Shown in pieces: positions 5,787 through 11,882 of a stretch of 11,882 nt of DNA. The notes beneath the pieces are model-generated. The model ran no database searches. It was not told where the DNA came from and worked only from the letters and a program-made list of their open reading frames with translations. This DNA is from an uncultured Collinsella sp. (GTDB lineage Bacteria > Actinomycetota > Coriobacteriia > Coriobacteriales > Coriobacteriaceae). The translations under genes were made by a program, and so were the position numbers. Location: positions 1 through 11,882 of the forward strand of contig CAUCXP010000027.1 in the NCBI GenBank assembly GCA_958446785.1, given 5' to 3'. Within the stretch, counting starts at the first letter, position 1. Each line of letters starts with the position of its first letter.

Positions 5787-6710
5787 ATGGCAAACGTTCT
5801 TGTCTTTGGTCACCAGAACCCCGATAACGACGCCATCATGAGCGCCGTCGTCCTGCCCCAGCTGCTCAACCAGGTTGAGTATGCCGGCAACACCTACGAG
5901 GCCTGCGCGCTGGGCCAGCTTCCGGCCGAGTCCGCCAAGCTGCTCGCCGACGCCGGCATTGCCGAGCCCCGCGTGATCGAGTCCGTCGAGGCCGGTCAGC
6001 TCGTCGTCCTCACCGACCACAACGAGTCTGCCCAGTCCGTCGCCGGCCTTAAGGACGCCACGGTCTTTGGCGTTGTCGACCATCACCGCATCGGCGACTT
6101 CGAGACTGCCGGTCCGCTGCACTACATCTGCCTGCCCTGGGGCTCCAGCTGCACCATCGTCACCAAGCTCGCCGGCGTGCTCGGCGTTGAGCTTTCCGAC
6201 GTTCAGGCCAAGCTGCTGCTCTCGGCCATGATGACCGACACGCTCATGCTCAAGAGCCCCACCACCACCGATGTCGACCGCGCCGTCGCTGCTAAGCTCG
6301 GCGAGCAGGTGGGCGTCGACCCGGTCAAGTTTGGCATGGAGGTCTTCCTCACTCGTCCGTCCGGCTCCTTCACCGCAGCCGAGATGGTCGGCAACGACAT
6401 CAAGATGTTCGAGCCCGCCGGCAAGAAGCTGCTCATCGGCCAGTACGAGACCGTCGACAAGAGCCGTGCGCTTGGCATGATTGACGAGATCCGCGAGGCC
6501 ATGCGCGCCTATGCCGCCGAGAAGGGTGCCGACGGCATCGTCCTGTGCATCACCGACATCATGGAGGAGGGCTCGCAGGTCCTGCTCGAGGGTGAGACCG
6601 AGGCCGCTCAGAAGGGCCTGGGCATCGCTGACGAGCACGACGGCGTCTGGATGCCGGGCGTCCTTTCCCGCAAGAAGCAGGTCGCTGCCCCCATTATGGC
6701 CGCCTGCTAG
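5787..6710 (+). CDS. ppaC: Manganese-dependent inorganic pyrophosphatase (family II, DHH)
   Basis: Hydrolyses pyrophosphate to two phosphates in the cytoplasm, pulling biosynthetic reactions forward. The 307 residues match the short, CBS-free form of family II enzymes. Metal ligands and motifs in order: GHQNPDNDA with His9, Asp13 and Asp15; Asp77 in LTDHNE; the DHH motif VVDHHRIGDF (Asp98, His99, His100); Asp151 in AMMTDTLMLKSPTTT; and the C-terminal substrate-binding SRKKQ (294-298). ATG 5787 has GGAGG 6 nt upstream. The gene stands alone between an upstream gap of 166 nt and its own terminator. All catalytic positions are intact, so the assignment is secure. Confidence 0.97.
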   Translation: MANVLVFGHQNPDNDAIMSAVVLPQLLNQVEYAGNTYEACALGQLPAESAKLLADAGIAEPRVIESVEAGQLVVLTDHNESAQSVAGLKDATVFGVVDHHRIGDFETAGPLHYICLPWGSSCTIVTKLAGVLGVELSDVQAKLLLSAMMTDTLMLKSPTTTDVDRAVAAKLGEQVGVDPVKFGMEVFLTRPSGSFTAAEMVGNDIKMFEPAGKKLLIGQYETVDKSRALGMIDEIREAMRAYAAEKGADGIVLCITDIMEEGSQVLLEGETEAAQKGLGIADEHDGVWMPGVLSRKKQVAAPIMAAC

Positions 6711-6727
6711 GTTTTGCAACCTGCTCA

Positions 6728-6766
6728 CGACCGGACCGCGGACGCCCCGCGCTCCGGTCGTTTTTT
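6728..6766 (+). terminator. Intrinsic terminator of ppaC
   Basis: CGACCGGACCGCG (6728-6740) pairs with CGCGCTCCGGTCG (6748-6760), 12 of 13 positions, with a 7-nt loop, followed by six T (6761-6766). It begins 17 nt after the ppaC stop. Confidence 0.93.
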
Positions 6767-6809
6767 GTGCACGGGACCGCGTCGCCTATTGGACAGGGGC
6801 GCTCGCACC

Positions 6810-6830
6810 GTTGAGCAAATAATGTTCAAC
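6810..6830. promoter_or_regulatory. Dyad in the nhaA upstream region
   Basis: GTTGAGCA (6810-6817) and TGTTCAAC (6823-6830) form an inverted repeat of 8 positions with one mismatch (G-U in RNA) around AATAA. It lies about 145 nt before nhaA in an otherwise GC-rich region, where it could be an operator or a leader hairpin. No known consensus is matched. Confidence 0.4.
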
Positions 6831-6905
6831 CTGTGGTTCCGCTTTTCGGCCGCGCTTGCGCGTTTGTCGCGCAGGGTAGGCTAGATGCAAGCGTAATACG
6901 TTGGA

Positions 6906-6941
6906 GCGCGGCGCCGCCATTTGGGCGGGCCGTGCTTTTTT
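6906..6941 (+). promoter_or_regulatory. Terminator-like hairpin in the nhaA leader (candidate attenuator)
   Basis: GCGCGGCGCCGCC (6906-6918) can pair with GGGCGGGCCGTGC (6923-6935) over 13 positions (9 Watson-Crick, one G-U, three mismatches) across an ATTT loop, followed directly by six T (6936-6941). It points in the direction of nhaA and ends 33 nt before the start codon, so it would stop transcription entering the gene. A second small hairpin, CGGGAA-CC-TTCCCG (6946-6959), ends 2 nt before the AAAGGAG ribosome site. The order fits a regulated leader; the signal is unknown. Confidence 0.45.
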
Positions 6942-6974
6942 AAGACGGGAACCTTCCCGCGAAAGGAGCCGCCC

Positions 6975-8333
6975 ATGGCAGCAACCGAGCAGCTGTTCAA
7001 CACCCGTGAGCGCAAGCGTTTTGAGCGTCACGACATTTGGGAGCGCATTGCCGAGAACGGCACGATTTCCGCCGCCGTCATGGTGATTGCCGCCATCGCC
7101 GCCGTCATCTGCGCCAACACCGATGCCTACGAGGCCATTCATCACTTTTTGGAGACCCCGCTGTATGTGGGTCTGGGCAACCTTACGGCCGGTCTCACCG
7201 TTGAGCTTTTCGTCAACGACTTCCTCATGGCGATCTTCTTTTTGCTGGTGGGCATCGAGCTCAAGTATGAGATGACGGTTGGCGAGCTCAAAAACCCGCG
7301 TCAGGCCATGCTTCCCATGCTGGCAGCCGTGGGCGGCGTCGTCGTTCCCGCCTGCATCTACCTGATTTTTAACCATGCCGGCGCCCGCAACGGTTGGGCT
7401 ATCCCCATGGCAACCGATATTGCCTTTGCGCTGGGCGTGCTGTCGCTTTTGGGCAACCGCGTGCCCAACGGCGTGCGCGTGTTCTTCTCGACGCTCGCCA
7501 TCGCCGACGACCTCATCTCCATCGCCGCCATCGCCATCTTCTACGGTCAGAGCCCCAATCCGTTTTGGTTGGGCGCCGCCGCGCTTGTGACCTGCGCGCT
7601 CGTGTGGCTCAACAAGACGCAGCATTACCGCCTTGCCCCGTATTCGGTACTGGGTCTGCTGTTGTGGTTCTGCATGTTCAAGAGCGGCGTACATGCCACA
7701 CTTGCCGGCGTCATCCTGGCCTTTACCATCCCGGCCAAGTGCGGCGTCAAACTCGATAGCCTCACCGATTGGTTGGGCGAGTGCCTGCCGCTGCTCGATG
7801 ACCGCTACGACGACGAGGCGCACATCTTGGGCCAGCATGACTTTACCGTCTCGACCACCAAGGTTGAGCGCGTCATGCACCGCGTGACCCCGCCGCTCAT
7901 CCGCATGGAGCGTCTGATCTCCACGCCGGTCAACTTTGTGATCCTGCCGATCTTTGCGTTCGTGAACGCACAGGTTCGCCTGGTGGGCGTGGACATGAGC
8001 ACGCTGCTCACCGACCCGGTGACGCTCGGCGTGTACTTTGGCATGCTGCTGGGCAAGCCGATCGGTATCTTTGGCATGACGTTTGCCCTGGTTAAACTCA
8101 AGATTTCCGAGTTGCCGCACAATGTCAACTGGCACATGATCGCCGGTGTGGGCATTCTGGGCGGTATCGGCTTTACCATGTCGATCCTCATCAGCGGCCT
8201 CGCCTTCCCGACGGCCCAGTTTGAGGTCCTGGCTGCCAAGGCCGCTATTCTTGCCGGTTCGGTCACCGCTGCCGTGCTCGGCATGATCTACATGAGCGTG
8301 GTCTGCAAACACCCCGCGCCCAAGGACGAGTAA
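6975..8333 (+). CDS. nhaA: Na+/H+ antiporter NhaA
   Basis: Inner-membrane antiporter that exports Na+ (or Li+) in exchange for protons, serving sodium and pH homeostasis. The 452 residues contain about 12 hydrophobic segments. Key motifs: NDFLMAIFFLLVGIELKYEM (81-100), AIPMATDIAFALG with Asp148 (E. coli Asp133), STLAIADDLISI with the ion-binding pair Asp178-Asp179 (E. coli Asp163-Asp164), GVHATLAGVILAF (238-250), GMLLGKPIGIF with Lys361 (E. coli Lys300), and GGIGFTMSILISGLAF (396-411). It is longer than the E. coli protein (388): a charged N-terminal extension (about 1-30) and an acidic loop at 263-290 (LLDDRYDDEAH) account for part of this. ATG 6975 is chosen for AAAGGAG 6 nt upstream; an upstream in-frame start at 6921 lies inside the leader hairpin. 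Confidence 0.96.
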   Translation: MAATEQLFNTRERKRFERHDIWERIAENGTISAAVMVIAAIAAVICANTDAYEAIHHFLETPLYVGLGNLTAGLTVELFVNDFLMAIFFLLVGIELKYEMTVGELKNPRQAMLPMLAAVGGVVVPACIYLIFNHAGARNGWAIPMATDIAFALGVLSLLGNRVPNGVRVFFSTLAIADDLISIAAIAIFYGQSPNPFWLGAAALVTCALVWLNKTQHYRLAPYSVLGLLLWFCMFKSGVHATLAGVILAFTIPAKCGVKLDSLTDWLGECLPLLDDRYDDEAHILGQHDFTVSTTKVERVMHRVTPPLIRMERLISTPVNFVILPIFAFVNAQVRLVGVDMSTLLTDPVTLGVYFGMLLGKPIGIFGMTFALVKLKISELPHNVNWHMIAGVGILGGIGFTMSILISGLAFPTAQFEVLAAKAAILAGSVTAAVLGMIYMSVVCKHPAPKDE

Positions 8334-8350
8334 AAGCACATATAAGTTTG

Positions 8351-8388
8351 AAAACGCCGCCTGTGAACACCATCACAGGCGGCGTTTT
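8351..8388 (+). terminator. Strong intrinsic terminator of nhaA, possibly bidirectional
   Basis: AAAACGCCGCCTGTGA (8351-8366) and TCACAGGCGGCGTTTT (8373-8388) form a perfect 16-bp stem with a 6-nt loop. The T-run on one side and A-run on the other let it work for both nhaA and the convergent small gene. Confidence 0.93.
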
Positions 8389-8402
8389 AGTCATTGGGTA
8401 GT

Positions 8403-8580
8403 CATTGGGGACGTTCTTAAATGACTAGTCACCGGGGACAGTCTTGCGGAGTCGGTACTTGGGGACGTTCCTTTTGTGCCGGCAGTTTGGGAACGTCCCC
8501 AAGTGCCGGCAGTTTGGGACAGTCCTTTTCGGCTGCAAAGAGCGCGCCTAGTGACTACTCATTTAAGCCTGTCCCCAATG
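8403..8580. repeat. Nested palindromic repeat element C (MITE/REP-like), 178 bp
   Basis: The outer arms 8403-8432 (CATTGGGGAC...TTAAATGA...TAGTCAC) and 8551-8580 are 30-nt inverted repeats with 26 matches. Inside are a perfect 15-bp inverted repeat, ACTTGGGGACGTTCC (8457-8471) with GGAACGTCCCCAAGT (8490-8504), and a 17-bp direct repeat GTGCCGGCAGTTTGGGA at 8476-8492 and 8503-8519 (period 27). GGGGAC or GGGAC cores occur at least five times counting both strands, as in elements A and B. No coding capacity is evident. It fills the gap between the convergent nhaA and small hypothetical genes and ends 7 nt from the latter's stop. Confidence 0.85.
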
Positions 8581-8587
8581 AGTGGTT

Positions 8588-8842
8588 CTATTCCACGGTG
8601 CCGTAGATGGCGCCCCAGCCGTGGGCGGCCAAGGCGGAGTTGAGCTGGTCACAAAGTGACTGGCGGTCGTAATAGCCGGGCGGTAGCAGGTTGACGATTT
8701 CCATGAGATCGGGCGCCAGGTCCAAGATTTCGGCCTGTACGATCAAATCGAGGCGGTCGATGGCGTGGCGGTCGTAAAACAGTCCGTCGACCAGGCGCTG
8801 CAGGTCGCCGAATTCCTCGGCCTGAAACGATCCGTACTCCAT
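8588..8842 (-). CDS. Small acidic hypothetical protein
   Basis: 84 residues of unknown function. The case for a real gene is an excellent ribosome site (AAGGAGG, 5 nt before ATG at 8842 on the minus strand), a sensible composition, and a position between a divergent promoter and a repeat element. An in-frame ATG at 8893 would add 17 residues but lacks such a site. The product is acidic and probably helical, with LIVQAEILDLAPDLMEIVNL in the middle and LPPGYYDRQSLCDQLNSALA (50-69) followed by AHGWGAIYGTVE at the C-terminus. No signal peptide, membrane segment or metal motif is visible. It is transcribed divergently from the aminotransferase gene; no functional link is shown. Confidence 0.75.
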   Translation of the reverse strand: MEYGSFQAEEFGDLQRLVDGLFYDRHAIDRLDLIVQAEILDLAPDLMEIVNLLPPGYYDRQSLCDQLNSALAAHGWGAIYGTVE

Positions 8843-8944
8843 AGTGCCTCCTTGGGCGCCCCACGCCGGCATGCGCGGCGATTCGTAATTCATTGCGATG
8901 AACTTAATCTATCACGGCTTCATAACGTTGCGGCGGTGGCGGTC

Positions 8945-8950
8945 TATACT
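8945..8950 (+). promoter_or_regulatory. -10 box of the aminotransferase gene
   Basis: TATACT lies 41 nt before the ATG, in the same form and a similar setting as the box before tatA (10735). The -35 region is weak (ATAACG at 17-bp spacing). Transcription would begin near 8957. Confidence 0.55.
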
Positions 8951-8991
8951 TAGACGAACTGCAACGTACCGCTTCGCGAAAGGTCGCACCC

Positions 8992-10296
8992 ATGCAGACG
9001 ATCTACCAGAAGATGGAAACCACCGAACTCGATGCCGCCATCGAGGCGCTCAAAGCCGAGGTCGCCGAGGTCAAGGCCAAGGGCCTGGCGCTTGACATGG
9101 CCCGCGGCAAGCCGTCGCCCGCCCAGGTGGACATCTCGCGCCCCATGCTCGATATCCTCAATGCCGACGCCGATCTGCACGACGGCAACGTCGATTGTTC
9201 CAACTACGGCTGCTTTGAGGGCATTCCCTCGGCACGCAAGCTGGCGGGGGAGTTTCTGGGCTGCCCCGCCGAGCAGACGCTTGTGCTGGGTTCGTCGAGC
9301 CTTTTGATCGAGCACGACATCGCCGGCATGTTCTGGCGCTGTGGCTCGTGCGGCAGCGAGCCCTGGGACGCCTACGAGGCCGCGCACGACGGCAAGAAGG
9401 TCAAGTTCCTGTGCCCCGTTCCCGGCTACGATCGCCACTTTGGCATCACCGCCGACTTGGGTATCGAGAACGTCCCCGTCGCGATGACCGACAACGGCCC
9501 CGACATGGACGAGGTCGAGCGCCTCGTTGCCGCCGACGATTCCATCAAGGGTATCTGGTGCGTGCCCAAGTATTCCAACCCCACGGGCATCACCTTTAGC
9601 GAGGACACCGTGCGCCGCCTGGTTGAGATGCCCACGGCCGCGCCCGATTTCCGCATCTTCTGGGACAACGCCTACTGCGTGCACGACCTGTACGACGAGA
9701 CCGACGAGCTCGCAAACATCTTTGACCTCGCTCGCGCGGCGGGCACCGAGGATCGCGTGGTGGCCTTTGCCTCGACGTCCAAGATCACCTTCCCGGGCGC
9801 CGGCATCGGCTTTATCGGTGCGAGCCCCGCGGTTATCGCCGAGTTCTCCAAGCGCCTGAAGGCCGGCCTCATCAGCGCCGACAAGCTCAACCAGCTGCGT
9901 CACGTGCGCTTCCTTCCCACCATCGAGGCGGTCAAGGAGCACATGAAAAAGCACGCCGAGTTCCTGCGTCCGCGCTTTGAGGCCGTCGAGCGCAAACTCA
10001 CCGAGGGCTTGGGCGACACGGGTTGCGCCACCTGGACGCATCCCCGCGGCGGCTACTTTGTGAGCTTCGATGGCCCCGAGGGCTCGGCCCAGAAGGTCGC
10101 CGCGCTTTGCGCCGACTTGGGCGTCAAGCTCACACCGGCCGGTGCTACCTGGCCCTATGGCAAGGACCCGCGCGACACCAACATCCGCATCGCGCCGAGC
10201 TATCCCACGGTCGAGGACCTGGAGGCTGCGCTCGATGTGCTGGTGCTGGCCGTTAAGCTTGTCGCTGCCGAGCTTGCGCGTGCCGAGCGCGCCTAA
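8992..10296 (+). CDS. PLP-dependent aminotransferase, probable aspartate aminotransferase (subgroup Ic)
   Basis: Fold-type I transaminase, likely exchanging the amino group between aspartate and 2-oxoglutarate. The 434 residues are typical of the actinobacterial Ic group (Pfam Asp_aminotransf family), which was long annotated as MocR-like because it resembles the catalytic part of those fusions; there is no GntR domain here. Visible sites: GKPSPAQVD (39-47), NYGCFEGIPSAR (71-82), VPKYSNPTG with Asn196, IFWDNAY with Asp225 and Tyr228, the PLP lysine Lys264 in ASTSKITFPGAGIGF, and the carboxylate-binding Arg399 in NIRIAPSYP. ATG 8992 has AAAGG 8 nt upstream. The N-terminus begins with an Ala/Glu/Lys-rich helix. 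The STAS gene follows by 51 nt. Aspartate specificity is family-based inference. Confidence 0.92.
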   Translation: MQTIYQKMETTELDAAIEALKAEVAEVKAKGLALDMARGKPSPAQVDISRPMLDILNADADLHDGNVDCSNYGCFEGIPSARKLAGEFLGCPAEQTLVLGSSSLLIEHDIAGMFWRCGSCGSEPWDAYEAAHDGKKVKFLCPVPGYDRHFGITADLGIENVPVAMTDNGPDMDEVERLVAADDSIKGIWCVPKYSNPTGITFSEDTVRRLVEMPTAAPDFRIFWDNAYCVHDLYDETDELANIFDLARAAGTEDRVVAFASTSKITFPGAGIGFIGASPAVIAEFSKRLKAGLISADKLNQLRHVRFLPTIEAVKEHMKKHAEFLRPRFEAVERKLTEGLGDTGCATWTHPRGGYFVSFDGPEGSAQKVAALCADLGVKLTPAGATWPYGKDPRDTNIRIAPSYPTVEDLEAALDVLVLAVKLVAAELARAERA

Positions 10297-10347
10297 CGCG
10301 CGGCTTCCCGTACTATCCGCACTTTCGATACGTAAAGGAGCGTATAC

Positions 10348-10662
10348 ATGGATTTGGGTATTTCCACCAACCCCACGCCAGAGCTCTACACCATTAAGGT
10401 CACCGGCGAGATTGATATTTCTAACGCCGATAGCCTGCGCAATGCCATCGACCTGGCGCTCGAGCAGCCCACTGAGGCCGTTGAGCTCGATTTTGCCCAG
10501 GTGAGCTACATCGATTCGACGGGCATTGGCGTGCTCGTGGGCGCCGCGCACCACGCGGTCGATCACGGCAAGCGCTTTGGCTGCACCAACGTGCAGCCCC
10601 CGGTGATGCGCGTGGTCCAGCTGCTGGGCGTCGACCAGGAGATTTCGATCACCGCTGCATAA
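10348..10662 (+). CDS. STAS-domain anti-sigma factor antagonist (SpoIIAA/RsbV type)
   Basis: Single-domain STAS protein of 104 residues. Proteins of this type bind an anti-sigma kinase (SpoIIAB/RsbW) in their unphosphorylated form and so free a sigma factor. Visible features: the N-terminal strands YTIKVTGEIDISNADSLRNA (14-33), then VELDFAQVSYIDSTGIGVLV with Ser57, the expected phosphorylation site, in the conserved DSTG turn. AAAGGAG lies 7 nt before ATG 10348. The 51-nt gap after the aminotransferase contains only a weak TACTAT box, so co-transcription is possible. No anti-sigma kinase, phosphatase or sigma gene lies nearby, so its partner is encoded elsewhere or it serves another signalling role. 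Confidence 0.93.
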   Translation: MDLGISTNPTPELYTIKVTGEIDISNADSLRNAIDLALEQPTEAVELDFAQVSYIDSTGIGVLVGAAHHAVDHGKRFGCTNVQPPVMRVVQLLGVDQEISITAA

Positions 10663-10706
10663 TCTTTGCCCCCAAAAGGGCGTGCCGTTTGGCATATGTT
10701 TGTGAT

Positions 10707-10734
10707 GCGCTCGGACGTTTTGGCGTCCGGGCGC
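10707..10734. promoter_or_regulatory. Hairpin/dyad abutting the tat promoter
   Basis: GCGCTCGGACG (10707-10717) and CGTCCGGGCGC (10724-10734) pair over 11 positions (one T-G) around TTTTGG. The right arm ends at the base before the TATACT -10 box, and the dyad covers the -35 position. It may be an operator, or a terminator remnant of the STAS transcript (no T-run follows). Confidence 0.5.
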
Positions 10735-10740
10735 TATACT
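10735..10740 (+). promoter_or_regulatory. -10 box of the tat operon
   Basis: TATACT, with a start expected near 10747 and a leader of about 70 nt to the tatA GTG. No recognisable -35 hexamer is present because the dyad occupies that position. Confidence 0.5.
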
Positions 10741-10815
10741 TGACCGAATGAATAGACGAGTTCCGGCCGAATGGCGCGGTGCGGGCTCGACTCACATCGA
10801 GCCTTGGAGGTATGT

Positions 10816-11388
10816 GTGTTTGGTATTGGAGAGGGTGAGCTCGCGATCATCGTGGTCTTCGGCTTTTTGCTGTTTGGCCCGGATAAGCTCCCACAGATGG
10901 GCCGCACGATCGGCCGTGCCATCCGTCAGTTCCGCGAGACGCAGGAAAAGATGACGGCCGTTGTTCAGTCCGAGATTATCGATCCGGTAAGCGAGGCCGC
11001 GTCGGCGCCGGTCAAGCCCAAGAAGGCCGCTGCGACCGACGACGATTCCGATGCGGACGAGGAAGCCGCCGAGACGGCTGCGCCAGCAAAGAAGGAGACC
11101 TTCGCCGAGCGCCGTGCCCGCCTTGCTGCCGAGAAGGCTGCAAGCGAGGGTGCCGCTGAGGGCGAGGCCGCTGCCGAGGAGGCCGAGAGTGCAGAGCCCG
11201 CCGCCGCTGTCGAGCCCGAGCCTGCTGCAGAGCCCGGGCCCGAGCCCGAGCCGGCAGAGCCCACGACGGCCGACCTCTACGCCCGTCGTCCCCGCAAGCG
11301 CAAAGCCGTCGCCGACCAGCTCGCTCGCGAGCTCGAGGCCGAGGACGACACTGCTGCCGCCGATGCCTCGAAGGGAGGCGATGAGTAA
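10816..11388 (+). CDS. Sec-independent translocase protein TatA/TatB family with long acidic tail
   Basis: Membrane component of the twin-arginine translocase, which exports folded proteins. Of 190 residues, 1-50 are the functional core: MFGIGEGELAIIVVFGFLLF is the membrane segment with Glu8, followed by the GPDKLPQMGRTIG hinge and an amphipathic helix (RAIRQFRETQEK). The MFGIG-x-x-EL start and Pro-rich hinge resemble TatB, while GRTIG resembles TatA, so I leave the class open. Residues 56-190 are a low-complexity Ala/Glu/Pro tail (PEPAAEPGPEPEPAEP at 134-149) with a basic patch ARRPRKRK (156-163). GTG 10816 is chosen because TTGGAGG lies 5 nt upstream; the in-frame ATG at 10771 would put polar residues before the membrane segment. 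The stop codon overlaps the tatC start (TAATG). Confidence 0.9.
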   Translation: MFGIGEGELAIIVVFGFLLFGPDKLPQMGRTIGRAIRQFRETQEKMTAVVQSEIIDPVSEAASAPVKPKKAAATDDDSDADEEAAETAAPAKKETFAERRARLAAEKAASEGAAEGEAAAEEAESAEPAAAVEPEPAAEPGPEPEPAEPTTADLYARRPRKRKAVADQLARELEAEDDTAAADASKGGDE

Positions 11389-11882
11389 TGCCTATCGGAC
11401 CTGCGCGAATGCCGCTTTTCGATCACCTAGGAGAACTCCGTCGCCGCCTGACCATCGTGGTCGTGTCGGTGTTTGCCGCCGCTATCGTGCTGTATTTCGC
11501 CACGCCTGTAGTGCTCGACATCCTGGAAGATCCCATCCGCTCCTTTGTGCCGGACGGTAAGTTCTACATCACCACCACGCTCGGCGGCTTTGGTCTGCGC
11601 TTTTCGCTGGCCATCAAGATGGCCGTGGTCATGTGCACGCCTATGATTATCTGGCAGATTTTGGCGTTTTTCCTGCCGGCGCTTCGCCCCAACGAGCGCA
11701 AGTGGGTCGTGCCCACGGTGCTCGCCTCGACGGTGCTGTTCTTCCTGGGCGCCATTTTCTGCTATTTCATCATCATCCCTGCGGGCTTTGAGTGGCTCAT
11801 CGGCGAGACCTCTGCCGTCGCTACGGCGCTGCCCGATCTGGAGAACTACGTTAACATGGAGCTGCTCTTTATGATCGGCTTT
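11388..11882 (+). CDS. tatC: Sec-independent translocase protein TatC, C-terminus beyond the window
   Basis: Polytopic membrane receptor of the Tat system that binds the twin-arginine signal peptide. The first 165 residues are present and open at the right edge; full-length TatC is about 240-260. Visible features: the N-terminal MPLFDHLGELRRRL (8-21) with conserved Glu16, the first membrane segment (22-38), the periplasmic loop DPIRSFVPDGKFYITTT, the second segment, and the cytoplasmic loop FFLPALRPNERKW with Glu103, both signal-peptide binding sites in the family; then the third segment (107-130) and part of the following loop. The ATG overlaps the tatA/B stop by one base, and GGGAGG lies 9 nt upstream, so the two genes are translationally coupled. 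Confidence 0.96.
   Translation, partial: MPIGPARMPLFDHLGELRRRLTIVVVSVFAAAIVLYFATPVVLDILEDPIRSFVPDGKFYITTTLGGFGLRFSLAIKMAVVMCTPMIIWQILAFFLPALRPNERKWVVPTVLASTVLFFLGAIFCYFIIIPAGFEWLIGETSAVATALPDLENYVNMELLFMIGF

Noticed and set aside
6786-8339. 517-codon minus-strand frame opposite nhaA
   Set aside because: The product is rich in His, Gln, Asp and Arg with no hydrophobic core, the expected antisense reading of a membrane protein gene; it also runs through the nhaA leader.
8403-8580. CRISPR-like array because of direct repeats of period 27
   Set aside because: There are only two direct copies, the spacing is about 10 nt, and no cas genes are present; the structure is better explained by nested palindromes.
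8421-8606. 61-codon frame inside repeat element C
   Set aside because: It is made entirely of palindromic and direct-repeat sequence and translates to Gly/Ser-rich repeats, without a ribosome site.
8950-10695. 581-codon open frame on the minus strand opposite the aminotransferase and STAS genes
   Set aside because: It spans two well-supported plus-strand genes and their promoter, and its translation is low-complexity Gly/Ala/His/Arg sequence typical of an antisense shadow.
10748-10954. Short frame starting with ATG just after the tat -10 box, possible leader peptide
   Set aside because: It overlaps tatA/B out of frame, has no ribosome site, and would be nearly leaderless; the GTG start of tatA/B is much better supported.

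Overview
The window is high-GC bacterial chromosome with dense genes, Shine-Dalgarno starts (including GTG starts) and short intergenic spacers. The gene set is a lactose/cellobiose-family PTS operon, a family II pyrophosphatase, a type Ic aspartate aminotransferase, an orphan STAS protein and a tatA/B-tatC pair. Together with the GGGGAC-cored intergenic palindromes, this suggests a gut Actinomycetota of the class Coriobacteriia, perhaps Collinsella. That assignment is inference from style and content; there is no rRNA here.

Positions 1-4521 form a beta-glucoside uptake and hydrolysis locus. A GntR/HutC regulator (minus strand, cut by the left edge) is transcribed away from a GH1 phospho-beta-glycosidase, PTS EIIC, EIIB and EIIA, which end at a strong intrinsic terminator. 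The divergent region carries two candidate operators, a candidate promoter for each direction, and a 91-nt palindromic repeat that would lie in the 5' leader of the glycosidase mRNA. The logic is plausible: EIIA, EIIB and EIIC import and phosphorylate a beta-disaccharide, GH1 splits it into sugar-6-phosphate plus free sugar, and the ROK sugar kinase just downstream (4667-5620, apparently its own unit) could phosphorylate the free glucose.

Positions 5621-8388 hold two single-gene units: ppaC (manganese-dependent pyrophosphatase) and nhaA (Na+/H+ antiporter), each closed by a good terminator. The nhaA leader contains a terminator-like GC hairpin followed by six T about 34 nt before the start codon, which makes it a candidate attenuator or ion-responsive leader.

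Positions 8389-8842 hold a compact nested palindromic repeat between two convergent genes, then a small conserved-looking hypothetical gene on the minus strand. Positions 8992-10662 carry the aminotransferase and, 51 nt on, a STAS anti-sigma-factor antagonist. From 10707 a hairpin abutting a TATACT -10 box precedes tatA/B and tatC, which overlap by one base; tatC runs off the right edge.

I found no phage, CRISPR, transposase, rRNA or tRNA. The most unusual material is non-coding: three related GGGGAC-cored palindromic repeats, and hairpins placed where they could control expression in the PTS operon, nhaA and tat. I see no convincing wholly new protein system; the coding genes belong to known families.
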